Shown here piece by piece: positions 8,190 to 16,780 of a stretch of DNA of 64,000 nucleotides. Within the stretch, counting starts at the first letter, position 1. Each line of letters starts with the position of its first letter. This stretch comes from HKCCE3408 sp039183205 (GTDB lineage Bacteria; Pseudomonadota; Alphaproteobacteria; Rhodobacterales; Rhodobacteraceae): positions 1 through 64,000 of the forward strand of contig JBCDBR010000010.1 in assembly GCA_039183205.1 (NCBI GenBank), read 5' to 3'. Made by a program: the position numbers and the translations under genes. Below the pieces are notes generated by a model. The model was not told the DNA's origin and searched no databases. It worked only from the letters and a program-made list of their open reading frames with translations.

Positions 8190-9596
8190 TTGGCGTGGCA
8201 AAACAATGGCGCCCGGCCTGATCAAAATTCGGTCGCCAATCAGGACGTGAAAAGTGGCTTGAGATACCATCTTCGGGCCACCGCTTGGCTTGCATTGCCC
8301 TTGATCGGCGGGCATTTGGCGCAGCAGATTATCTCGATCACCGACACCGTTATGCTAGGTTGGTATGGGGTTGTCGCACTTGCCGCCGGCGCACTTGGGG
8401 CAACCTGCTATTTCGTCGTTTTTATTGTCGGATCAGGCTTTGCTTTGGCCGTGATGCCAATGGTCGCGCGGGAGGCTGCGTCGGGCAATGACGCGCAAGT
8501 GCGGCGGGTGACGCGGATGGGGCTCTGGCTTGCGGCGCTGACAGGCGTGCTGATCTATCCGGTTTTTTGGTATGCCGAGCCGCTTTTGATTGCCCTGCGC
8601 CAAGAAACGGAGGTGGCGCAAGGGGCGCAAACCTATCTGCGCATCGCCGGCGCGGGCATGGGGCTGTCGATCATGGTCGCGGTCCTGAAAAGCCATTTGG
8701 CTGCGCTTGAGAGGACCGGCATGCTGCTGTGGTCGACGCTGGCCGGCGCGGCCTTGAACGGCGTGCTCAATTGGGTGCTCATCTTTGGCAATCTCGGCGC
8801 GCCGGAGCTCGGTCTGGCCGGTGCTGGGATAGCTACCTTTTCAACGAACCTGCTGATTTTTGTCGTTTTGGCGGTCTATGCATCCCGCGCAAAGGGGCTG
8901 CGTCAGCATGCTCTGTTTCAACGGATTTGGCGGCCGGACTGGCCGGTTTTCATCCAGGTTTTTCGTTTGGGCTGGCCAATCGGGCTCACCTCGATGGCAG
9001 AAAGTGGGCTCTTTACGGCATCGACATTGCTGATGGGGTGGCTCGGCACGGCGGCCTTGGCGGCCCATGGCGTGGCGCTTCAAATCGCATCGGTGACGTT
9101 CATGGTTCATGTCGGACTAAGCGCGACCGCAACCGTCCGGGCCGGTCGCGCCTTTGGCCAGCGCGATGCCCTTGCCTTGCGCGATGGCGCCATTGCCAGC
9201 CTTATCCTGTCTGCCGCGATGGTCGCCCTCACAATGGCGCTTTTTTTGGGGTTGCCCCGTCCCTTGATTGGGATGTTTCTGGCCCCCGATGAGCCGCAGC
9301 GCGCCACCATCGTGGCCATTGGTGTCGGGCTTTTGGCCGTTGGTGCGCTGTTTCAGCTTGCTGACGCCGCGCAGGTTATGGCGTTAGGGCTGCTGCGCGG
9401 ACTTCAGGACACGCAAATTCCCATGATTTACGCGATTTTCAGCTATTGGGCCGTGGGTCTGCCGGCAAGCTATGTGTTCGGTTTTACCTTCGGGCTTGGC
9501 CCGCATGGCATCTGGCTTGGTCTGGTCGCAGGACTTGTCTTGGCTGGGATCTTGATGATGACGCGGTTTTGGCGGCGGCTGCGTCGAGATCTGTGA
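8190..9596 (+). CDS. MATE family multidrug/sodium antiporter
   Basis: A 468-residue protein with twelve predicted membrane segments in two similar halves, the MATE (NorM) layout. Typical elements are the N-terminal PLIGGHLAQQIISITDTVMLGWYG and the matching second-half segment LGWPIGLTSMAESGLFTASTLLMGWLG. These proteins export cationic drugs and dyes in exchange for sodium ions or protons across the inner membrane. The chosen start is TTG at 8190 because GGGGGGA lies seven bases before it; a GTG at 8250 is possible and would remove a hydrophilic 20-residue leader. It runs alone, divergent from the pilin-like gene. Confidence 0.88.
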   Translation: MAWQNNGARPDQNSVANQDVKSGLRYHLRATAWLALPLIGGHLAQQIISITDTVMLGWYGVVALAAGALGATCYFVVFIVGSGFALAVMPMVAREAASGNDAQVRRVTRMGLWLAALTGVLIYPVFWYAEPLLIALRQETEVAQGAQTYLRIAGAGMGLSIMVAVLKSHLAALERTGMLLWSTLAGAALNGVLNWVLIFGNLGAPELGLAGAGIATFSTNLLIFVVLAVYASRAKGLRQHALFQRIWRPDWPVFIQVFRLGWPIGLTSMAESGLFTASTLLMGWLGTAALAAHGVALQIASVTFMVHVGLSATATVRAGRAFGQRDALALRDGAIASLILSAAMVALTMALFLGLPRPLIGMFLAPDEPQRATIVAIGVGLLAVGALFQLADAAQVMALGLLRGLQDTQIPMIYAIFSYWAVGLPASYVFGFTFGLGPHGIWLGLVAGLVLAGILMMTRFWRRLRRDL

Positions 9597-9672
9597 TTGA
9601 TGGTCCGGTTGCAACGGCGCCCCATCTTGCGTTAGCAGACGCAGAACGACAAGGCCAATGGGGGATCATGCG

Positions 9673-10260
9673 ATGCGGTGCGTCATCGGTGTAATCATAG
9701 CCGTGGCAACAGCTTTACCAGCTGCCGCCCAAGATCTTCTTGGCCGGCGTGAGGCGTTGCGCCTGATCTATCCGGCCGATGCCGAGGTCGAAAGCGTGGT
9801 CTTGCCACACCCCTCGCTCAGCGCGCCAGAGGTGGAATTGCTTGGCGGCGCGATCGAACAGGGATTGATGCCGCAGATGGTCTTTTACGGTGCGCTTGCG
9901 ATTGATCCGGAGCGTGGGCTGGCCGATCCGCAGACCACAGTCGCGGTGGGCAATTACCATGACGAAATCAGCGCGGCCACCGCGGCGCTCGCGGGCTGCG
10001 AGGCCGGGCGCGACGACCCTGAGACCGAGGCCTGCACGATCGTGCTGGTGGTGCGTCCGGCTGGTTGGGAAGCAGGCGGTGTCCTGCAATTGTCGGCCGG
10101 CGCCGCAGAGGCGTTGCGCACAGAATTCCGGCGGCTCGGCCGGCCGCGCGTCTTTGCGATCTCTGACGCGACGGGCACCTTTGGTATGGGCCCATCGCAA
10201 GAAACGGCGCTTGCTGGGTGCGGCGCGCCGGACTGTCGCACGGTGATTGCCGACAATTGA
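9673..10260 (+). CDS. Secreted protein of unknown function upstream of hemA
   Basis: I choose the ATG at 9673, preceded by GGGGA, over the ATG at 9658. The product (195 residues) starts with a clear signal peptide ending AAA-QD near residue 20, and has four cysteines in the mature part, two near the C-terminus (GCGAPDC), suited to disulfides in the periplasm. Homologues sit in front of hemA in Rhodobacterales and are sometimes labelled 5-aminolevulinate synthase by mistake; nothing in this sequence supports that. Its stop codon lies inside the FNR-type box of hemA. Function unknown. Confidence 0.7.
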   Translation: MRCVIGVIIAVATALPAAAQDLLGRREALRLIYPADAEVESVVLPHPSLSAPEVELLGGAIEQGLMPQMVFYGALAIDPERGLADPQTTVAVGNYHDEISAATAALAGCEAGRDDPETEACTIVLVVRPAGWEAGGVLQLSAGAAEALRTEFRRLGRPRVFAISDATGTFGMGPSQETALAGCGAPDCRTVIADN

Positions 10261-10270
10261 TCCAAATCAA
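10257..10270. promoter_or_regulatory. FNR/FnrL-type box upstream of hemA
   Basis: TTGATCCAAATCAA matches the FNR consensus TTGAT-N4-ATCAA in all ten conserved positions. It ends 127 bases before the hemA start and overlaps the stop codon of the upstream gene. FnrL control of hemA is established in Rhodobacter sphaeroides, where the box raises tetrapyrrole synthesis under low oxygen, so the same control is likely here. Confidence 0.75.
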
Positions 10271-10397
10271 GGGCAAGGCGCGGCAAAATGGTACGTTGCC
10301 CGTCATGACCAAGCGGCTACATACACGTCGATCCGACGCGGTGGCGTCGCTGCTAGCCAATCCATGGTCCTCCAGGGCCAAGATTTCGGAGAAGCCC

Positions 10398-11621
10398 GTG
10401 GACTACGAGACTGCGCTGCACACTGCCATCGATCGACTGCACAGTGAAGGTCGCTACCGCACATTTATTGAGGTTGAGCGGCGCAAGGGCCAATTTCCGA
10501 AGGCGGTTTGGACCAAGCCGGACGGCACCGAGCAGGACATTACCGTATGGTGCGGAAACGACTATCTGGGCATGGGCCAACATCCGGTCGTTTTGAATGC
10601 CATGCACGAGGCGCTTGACGCGACCGGCGCGGGGTCGGGCGGCACGCGCAACATTTCCGGCACAACGGTTTATCACAAGCGCCTAGAGGCCGAGTTGAGC
10701 GATTTGCATCGCAAGGAGGCGGCGTTGCTCTTTACGTCGGCCTACATTGCCAATGACGCAACGTTATCGACCCTGCCCAAGCTCTTCCCGGGGCTCATCA
10801 TTTATTCCGATTCGCTTAATCACGCGTCGATGATTGAAGGCATTCGCCGCAATGGCGGCCAGAAACGTGTCTTCAAACACAACGATGTGGCGAACCTGCG
10901 GGCAAAGCTGGAATCGGATGATCCCGCCGCGCCGAAACTGATCGCTTTTGAATCGATCTATTCGATGGATGGCGATTTCGGCCCGATCGAAGCGATCTGC
11001 GATCTGGCCGAGGAATTTGGCGCGCTCACCTATCTCGATGAGGTGCATGCGGTTGGCATGTACGGGCCTCGCGGTGGCGGTGTCGCGGAACGTGACGGGC
11101 TCTCTGGCCGGATCGACATCATAAATGGCACCTTGGGCAAAGCCTATGGCGTGCATGGTGGCTATATCGCAGCAAGTGAAAAAATGTGCGACGCCATAAG
11201 GTCTTATGCGCCGGGCTTCATCTTCACAACGTCATTGCCACCGGTCGTTGCGGCTGGCGCCGCGGCAAGCGTGGCGCATCTTAAAGACGACCAAAGCGTG
11301 CGGGATTTGCATCAAGACCGCGCCAAGGTGCTCAAGCTGCGGCTGAAAGGGATGGGCCTGCCGATTATCGATCATGGCAGCCACATTGTCCCTGTGATGG
11401 TCGGCGATCCGGTGCATACCAAACGCATCTCGGATATGCTGCTGCAAGATCACGGAATTTACGTTCAGCCGATCAATTACCCCACGGTGCCGCGCGGGAC
11501 GGAACGGTTGCGGTTCACGCCGTCGCCTGTTCACGGCCCGGAAATGATCGACGCCCTGGTCCGCGCAATGGACACGCTTTGGAGCCATTGTGCGCTGAAT
11601 CGCGCCGAAATGTCGGCTTAA
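10398..11621 (+). CDS. hemA: 5-aminolevulinate synthase
   Basis: Condenses glycine and succinyl-CoA to 5-aminolevulinate, the first step of haem synthesis by the C4 route typical of alphaproteobacteria. I start at the GTG at 10398, preceded by GGAGAAG: it gives VDYETALHTAIDRLHSEGRY, the standard N-terminus, and 407 residues, the same length as Rhodobacter HemA. The open frame upstream of it is not coding. Key features are CGNDYLGMGQHP, GSGGTRNISG, DEVHAVGMYG and the PLP lysine in NGTLGKAYG (Lys 248). A perfect FNR-type box lies upstream. Fold type I aminotransferase family, cytoplasmic. Confidence 0.96.
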   Translation: MDYETALHTAIDRLHSEGRYRTFIEVERRKGQFPKAVWTKPDGTEQDITVWCGNDYLGMGQHPVVLNAMHEALDATGAGSGGTRNISGTTVYHKRLEAELSDLHRKEAALLFTSAYIANDATLSTLPKLFPGLIIYSDSLNHASMIEGIRRNGGQKRVFKHNDVANLRAKLESDDPAAPKLIAFESIYSMDGDFGPIEAICDLAEEFGALTYLDEVHAVGMYGPRGGGVAERDGLSGRIDIINGTLGKAYGVHGGYIAASEKMCDAIRSYAPGFIFTTSLPPVVAAGAAASVAHLKDDQSVRDLHQDRAKVLKLRLKGMGLPIIDHGSHIVPVMVGDPVHTKRISDMLLQDHGIYVQPINYPTVPRGTERLRFTPSPVHGPEMIDALVRAMDTLWSHCALNRAEMSA

Positions 11622-11776
11622 TCGCCCATTCACCCGTGTCATGGCGTTCACGCTTGTGCTAACACACCGAGAGTGGTGATCAAAGGAATCACCAACTACG
11701 GGGATGTCGCATAGGGTCACCTAGCCGAGACGCGCAGGGACCCACGCGCCTAGAAGATGTCGGGGCACGCAGGCCT

Positions 11777-12985
11777 ATGGGCCAAAACACGGGTCATTCG
11801 AACGGGCAGGGTATTCCCTATGAGGAATATGAGTTGCTCGACGTGCCGTTGGGCGACCTCCTCAGGGGCGAACGCGCGACCCTGGGAAAATCGCTGTTGG
11901 ACGTCGAACGCGACCTGAAGATCCGGGCCACGTACATCGCAGCGATTGAAAACGCCGATCTTGATGCGTTCGCCAGCCGCGGCTTCATCGCAGGCTATGT
12001 GCGGTCCTATGCCCGGTATCTGGGGCTCGATCCGGAATGGACCTATGCGCGGTTTTCCCGCGAAAGCGGATTTCACGGCGCACATGGAATTTCCGCCAAA
12101 CAGGCCGAAGCTGCCAAACGCCGCTTTGCCGAAGCCCCCGGCCGGGTCGATCCAAACGATGTGATCACCGCCGCCCGGGTGAGCTTCGCGCCCGAGCGGG
12201 AGCGTCTGTTCGACCGTATTGAGCCGGGCGCCCTGGGTTCGATCCTGGTGCTGGTCGCGGTGGTGTTGGGCATTGGCTACGGGGCTTGGGCGATTTTGCA
12301 CGACATCCAACGGTTGCAATTTGCCCCGGTGGACGAGGCGCCGACGACCTTCGCGGATTTGGACCCTGTGGCCGGAGCAGGCGGGTTCGATGCGCCCGGT
12401 CTGGCAGACACGCCCGGCGCTGTCGGCGGCACCGACCAACGCATTGATCGGCTCTATCGGCCGCAGGCGCTCGATACGCCGGTCATGACCCCGCGCGACC
12501 AACCGCTGGCCACACTGGACCCAGAGCGCGTGGGCACGCTCGCAACACCGGCGCCGCCCGAGATCGCCGCAAGCACCGAACCCGCGCCCTTGCCGGGCGC
12601 TGATGTGCAAGTGACCGCACAGACGCAAGACGAGGTTGTCTTTTTCGCGGCAAGCCCGTCTTGGGTGCGTGTCCAGACCGCGTCTGGCGCCCTTTTGTTT
12701 GAAGGCACACTCAATTCGGGCGACAGTTATACGCTGCCGCGCACCGCCGAAGCGCCTGTTCTGCGGACCGGCAATGCGGGTGGCATTTTCTTTTTGGTCA
12801 ACGATGTGCCGATGGGTCCGATTGGCGCATTCGGCGGGATCGTGGACAACATTGAGTTGTCGGCTGAGGCCATCACACGCGATTTCACCATGGCCGACCC
12901 AACTGCCGAACCGGAAATGGTCCGTTACGTTCAGCTCATCCTGGCCGGCGAGGCGACCGAGCTCAATCCCGAGGCGGGCCAATAG
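11777..12985 (+). CDS. RodZ-like membrane protein with N-terminal helix-turn-helix
   Basis: A 402-residue protein with a RodZ-type Cro-like helix-turn-helix at about 25-95 (GERATLGKSLLDVERDLKI, then RGFIAGYVRSYARYLGLDP). A membrane segment follows at about 155-178, then a Pro/Thr-rich linker and a C-terminal periplasmic domain of the DUF4115 type (about 285-370). RodZ links MreB filaments to the cell-wall elongation machinery. It lies 80 bases upstream of ispG, a gene order seen in many proteobacteria (rodZ-ispG), and may be co-transcribed with it. The assignment rests on architecture and neighbour. Confidence 0.82.
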   Translation: MGQNTGHSNGQGIPYEEYELLDVPLGDLLRGERATLGKSLLDVERDLKIRATYIAAIENADLDAFASRGFIAGYVRSYARYLGLDPEWTYARFSRESGFHGAHGISAKQAEAAKRRFAEAPGRVDPNDVITAARVSFAPERERLFDRIEPGALGSILVLVAVVLGIGYGAWAILHDIQRLQFAPVDEAPTTFADLDPVAGAGGFDAPGLADTPGAVGGTDQRIDRLYRPQALDTPVMTPRDQPLATLDPERVGTLATPAPPEIAASTEPAPLPGADVQVTAQTQDEVVFFAASPSWVRVQTASGALLFEGTLNSGDSYTLPRTAEAPVLRTGNAGGIFFLVNDVPMGPIGAFGGIVDNIELSAEAITRDFTMADPTAEPEMVRYVQLILAGEATELNPEAGQ

Positions 12986-13064
12986 ACCGATCTGGCGCGT
13001 GCAACCCGTTGCCGTCTGGCGTGTTGCCCATTAGGTTCAGCGCAAGGCAAATCGGAATGCGCGC

Positions 13065-14192
13065 ATGAGCCACAACCCCATACGCCCCTGGCGAAACATT
13101 GATCGTCGCAAGAGCCGTCAGATCATGGTGGGACCTGTCGCCGTCGGAGGCGACGCGCCGATCAGCGTACAAACGATGACCAACACGCTGACCACAGATG
13201 CAAAGGCAACGATCCAACAGGTGCAAGCCTGCGCCGAAGCCGGTGCCGATATCGTCCGTGTTTCCGTCCCTGACCAAAACAGCTCAACCGCGCTGAAAGA
13301 GATCGTTGCGGAAAGCCCCGTACCGATCGTGGCGGACATACATTTTCACTACAAACGCGGGATTGAGGCGGCAGAGGCCGGTGCGGCCTGTCTCAGGATC
13401 AATCCCGGCAATATCGGATCGCCCGACCGCGTAAAGGAGGTCATCAAGGCCGCGCGCGATAACAATTGTTCCATCCGGATCGGCGTCAATGCCGGCAGCT
13501 TGGAAAAGCACTTGCTGGAAAAATACGGCGAACCCACGCCAGACGCCATGGTCGAGAGCGGTCTCGATCACATCAAGATCTTAGAGGACAATGATTTTTT
13601 CAACTTCAAGATCTCGATGAAGGCCTCGGATATCTTCATGACTATGGCTGCCTATCAGCAATTGGCCGAACAAACCGATGCGCCGTTGCATCTAGGTATT
13701 ACCGAGGCCGGCGGCTTTGTCGGCGGCACCGTGAAATCGGCGATCGGCCTTGGCAACCTGCTCTGGATGGGGCTGGGCGATACCATGCGCGTGTCGCTCA
13801 GCGCAAATCCGGTCGAAGAGGTAAAAATCGGCTTTGAGATCCTTAAATCTTTGGGCCTGCGCCATCGCGGCGTCAACATCATCTCGTGCCCATCTTGCGC
13901 GCGTCAGGGATTTGACGTGATCAAAACGGTGGAAGCTTTGGAACAGCGGCTTGAACATATCAAGACGCCCATGAGCCTGTCGATCATCGGGTGCGTTGTA
14001 AACGGCCCGGGCGAGGCGCTGATGACCGATGTCGGCTTTACCGGCGGCGGCGCCGGGGCCGGTATGGTCTATCTGGCCGGCAAGCAAAGCCATAAGATGT
14101 CAAACGCGGAAATGATCGATCACATCGTCGAACAGGTCGAACAAAAGGCGGCCGAGCTCGAAACCGCGCGGGTTCAAGAAGCTGCGGAATGA
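13065..14192 (+). CDS. ispG: 4-hydroxy-3-methylbut-2-en-1-yl diphosphate synthase
   Basis: Catalyses the sixth step of the methylerythritol phosphate pathway, reductive ring opening of methylerythritol cyclodiphosphate to HMBPP, using a 4Fe-4S cluster. The 375-residue length is normal. Seen are the N-terminal RRKSRQIMVGPVAVGG, the cysteine pair in SCPSCARQGFD, the third cysteine in GCVVNGPGEA, and the intervening Glu that complete the cluster ligands. The ATG at 13065 starts the conserved region. Downstream of the rodZ-like gene. Confidence 0.95.
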   Translation: MSHNPIRPWRNIDRRKSRQIMVGPVAVGGDAPISVQTMTNTLTTDAKATIQQVQACAEAGADIVRVSVPDQNSSTALKEIVAESPVPIVADIHFHYKRGIEAAEAGAACLRINPGNIGSPDRVKEVIKAARDNNCSIRIGVNAGSLEKHLLEKYGEPTPDAMVESGLDHIKILEDNDFFNFKISMKASDIFMTMAAYQQLAEQTDAPLHLGITEAGGFVGGTVKSAIGLGNLLWMGLGDTMRVSLSANPVEEVKIGFEILKSLGLRHRGVNIISCPSCARQGFDVIKTVEALEQRLEHIKTPMSLSIIGCVVNGPGEALMTDVGFTGGGAGAGMVYLAGKQSHKMSNAEMIDHIVEQVEQKAAELETARVQEAAE

Positions 14193-14344
14193 ACGCTTTG
14201 GTATCAGCGACGGGCGCCGCGCCAGAGCCACCGTTCAACAAATGGTACCCTATGTGCGTCGCGACCTGATCTTTTGCCCCTGGGATTGGGCCTTGCCTAC
14301 GCAGATCACCGGATTACGCTGGTGCAAGAGACGAGAGGCAAGAC

Positions 14345-15754
14345 ATGGCGCAACTGACCGATCTTCCGCGAAACGAAACTGGCATCAGCACAGCAATCGA
14401 CATTCTGGCGCAGAGATTTGGCCCGCGGCTTGACCGTTCGGGCGCGCTGCGCCAACAGCACGCCCACACCACCACGTATCTCCGCAACCAGCCGCCGGAT
14501 GCGGTTGTGTTCGTCGAAGACACATCCGAGGTGCAGGACGTTGTGCGCATCTGCGGCGCCCATCACGTGCCAATCGTGGCCTTCGGCACCGGATCGTCCC
14601 TGGAGGGGCATGTGAACGCACCCGCCGGCGGTATTTCGGTGGATTTTTCCCGCATGGACAAAGTTTTAGCCGTGCATGCGCAAGATATGGACGTGGTTGT
14701 TCAGCCCGGTGTCACGCGTAAGGCGTTGAACGCGCATTTACGCGATACAGGGTTGTTTTTCCCGGTCGATCCCGGCGCGGACGCGTCTTTGGGCGGTATG
14801 GTTGCCACGCGGGCGAGCGGCACCAATGCCGTTCGCTACGGCACGATCCGGGAAAACGTGTTGGGCCTAAAGGCGGTTTTGCCATCGGGCGAAATTCTCA
14901 ACACTGGGGGGCGTGCGCGAAAAAGTGCGGCGGGCTACGATCTTGGCCGTTTGATGATTGGCTCCGAAGGCACACTTGGGCTGATCACGGAACTAACGCT
15001 GAAGCTCCATGGTATCCCTGAGGCGACCTCAGCCGCCGTTTGCAGCTTTGACGACGAAGAGACCGCCTGCAACGCGGTGATCATGGGTATTCAATACGGG
15101 CTGCCGGTGGCGCGGATCGAATTGCTCGATGCGATGAGCGTATCGGCGGTGAATGCCTATTCGAAAACCGATCTGCCCGAAGCCCCGCTGCTGCTGCTGG
15201 AATTTGTCGGCACCGAGGCATCGGTGACTGAGCAGGCGGATGTGTTCAGCGAGATCGCGGCTGAATTCGGCGGCAAGATGGTGGGCCGGGCAACCAAAGA
15301 AGAGGACCGGTCAAAGCTCTGGTCAGCCCGGCACAATGCCTATTTCGCAGTCTGTGCCCTAAGACCGGGTGCCGATGCGCTATCGACGGATGTGTGCGTG
15401 CCGGTCTCTCGGCTCGCCGAGGCGGTTGTGTGCGCGCGCGACAAGGCATCCGAGCTGGGGCTTTTGGCGCCGGTTGCGGGTCATGTGGGCGACGGGAATT
15501 TCCACATGCTCCCACTCTTCGATGCGAAGAACCCCGAAGATGTCAAAGCCGTGGAAGCGCTGACGGCGTATCTCAGCGAAATGGCCATTGCCATGGACGG
15601 CACGTGCACGGGCGAGCATGGGATCGGGCAGGGCAAGGCCCAGTATCTTGCCGCAGAACTCGGTACGCCTGCCCTGGACACGATGGCCGCGATCAAAGCG
15701 GCAATCGATCCAAAGAACATCATGAACCCGGGCAAGATTGGGCTGCCGAGCTAG
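14345..15754 (+). CDS. FAD-linked D-lactate dehydrogenase (cytochrome type)
   Basis: A 469-residue flavoprotein with an N-terminal FAD_binding_4 domain (PIVAFGTGSSLEGHV near 78, DPGADASLGGMVATRASG near 138, GSEGTLGLITELTL near 210) and a C-terminal FAD-oxidase domain with GHVGDGNFH near 380 and GTCTGEHGIGQGK near 420. This fits D-lactate dehydrogenase (cytochrome c) of the Dld/GlcD family, which feeds electrons from D-lactate to the respiratory chain. The full-length single polypeptide without glcE and glcF neighbours favours lactate over glycolate oxidase, but another 2-hydroxyacid is possible. GAGAGG precedes the ATG. Confidence 0.88.
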   Translation: MAQLTDLPRNETGISTAIDILAQRFGPRLDRSGALRQQHAHTTTYLRNQPPDAVVFVEDTSEVQDVVRICGAHHVPIVAFGTGSSLEGHVNAPAGGISVDFSRMDKVLAVHAQDMDVVVQPGVTRKALNAHLRDTGLFFPVDPGADASLGGMVATRASGTNAVRYGTIRENVLGLKAVLPSGEILNTGGRARKSAAGYDLGRLMIGSEGTLGLITELTLKLHGIPEATSAAVCSFDDEETACNAVIMGIQYGLPVARIELLDAMSVSAVNAYSKTDLPEAPLLLLEFVGTEASVTEQADVFSEIAAEFGGKMVGRATKEEDRSKLWSARHNAYFAVCALRPGADALSTDVCVPVSRLAEAVVCARDKASELGLLAPVAGHVGDGNFHMLPLFDAKNPEDVKAVEALTAYLSEMAIAMDGTCTGEHGIGQGKAQYLAAELGTPALDTMAAIKAAIDPKNIMNPGKIGLPS

Positions 15755-15852
15755 GGTTTTTCTGGTGCGGTGCACAGCGGCCAGGTCCAACGAGGCTGGC
15801 CCTGATGAGGTTGTCGGTGATCGCTCTTGACGGCGCCTGCACCGACGCAGCT

Positions 15853-16677
15853 TCAAACCCGCGACGCGCGCTCCGCAAGATAAACCGCCCCGTCAAGAGG
15901 GCTGCCTTTTGCCGCACGCAGCCGGGCTTGCAACGCGGGCGGTGCGTGATCTGCCAGGCGCGCCGCCACGCCGCCAACCAATAGAATCGGTTCGGTCGCA
16001 GACGCTTTGAAGCTCGCGATGGCCCATTCAATTTCTGTGATCGCACCGGCAATCAGACGTGTCGCTGTTGGTGTTGTCGCATGATCAAAAACCAGTGGAG
16101 CAAGTGCTGCGAAGTCGGCCGGACCGGCATCGCGAAACCGCAAGAGCGGATGCGGCGCGATCAGGGCCTTGGTCAACGCATCGTGGGGGGCCAGCCCATC
16201 CTCCGCGCGCAATGCGGCGGCCACTGCCTCGCGCCCGAACCACGCGCCAGAGGCACCATCACCTAAAGTGAACCCCCAGCCACCGACGCTGCGGATATGC
16301 GTTCCAACCTTGCGCAGAACGAAAGAGCCGGTGCCCAAATTGACCACGATGCCGTCCTCGGCGCCAAGCGCGCCATAGGCGGCCGTCACGCTGTCATCAT
16401 GGATCTGCGTGGCAAAGGGCAGGCGCTCGGCAAGCGCGCCGGCAATCTCCGGCAGCCGACAACCAGCCACACCAGCCACGACAGGCGGGATCGTAACGCC
16501 CGCACGCTCTGCGGTTTGCGCCGCCAGATCGGCAAGGTTTTGCGCCGTTCCGGCAAGGTCCGAATACGCATTGGCCGGGCCGCCCGTGCCGGCAACATCT
16601 GGCTGTCCGGGCCGCCGCAATACAGCGCGGGAGCCGGAGCCACCGCCATCCAGGGCAAGAAAAGCGCGCTGTGTCAT
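15853..16677 (-). CDS. BadF/BadG/NagK-family sugar kinase
   Basis: A 274-residue ASKHA-fold ATPase of the BadF/BadG/BcrA/BcrD family, the group that includes bacterial glucosamine and N-acetylglucosamine kinases. The phosphate-1 loop is LALDGGGSGSRAVL at 7-20; phosphate 2 is NLGTGSFV near 117; the adenosine site is LLVGGVAARL near 237. It is the last gene of the minus-strand unit gntR - Gfo/Idh/MocA protein - kinase, with a 104-bp gap to the gene before it. By context it could phosphorylate the monosaccharide released by the neighbouring enzymes, such as glucose; sugar specificity cannot be read from the sequence. Confidence 0.8.
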   Translation of the reverse strand: MTQRAFLALDGGGSGSRAVLRRPGQPDVAGTGGPANAYSDLAGTAQNLADLAAQTAERAGVTIPPVVAGVAGCRLPEIAGALAERLPFATQIHDDSVTAAYGALGAEDGIVVNLGTGSFVLRKVGTHIRSVGGWGFTLGDGASGAWFGREAVAAALRAEDGLAPHDALTKALIAPHPLLRFRDAGPADFAALAPLVFDHATTPTATRLIAGAITEIEWAIASFKASATEPILLVGGVAARLADHAPPALQARLRAAKGSPLDGAVYLAERASRV

Positions 16678-16780
16678 GTCGCCAATCTAGGCCGGCGGTG
16701 CGCTGGGCGCTAGCAAGCGGATGTCAGAAATCCCTGGCGGCGGCTGGATTGCGTCGCCATCGCGCAAAAAGATCGCCGCG

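Noticed and set aside
11675..11693. Hairpin GGTGAT...ATCACC after hemA as a terminator
   Set aside because: No T-run follows the stem; it may be chance.
11750..12982. A 410-codon open frame antisense to the rodZ-like gene
   Set aside because: It mirrors a GC-rich real gene, has no ribosome binding site and shows low-complexity Arg/His/Gly-rich composition; the plus-strand product has clear domains.
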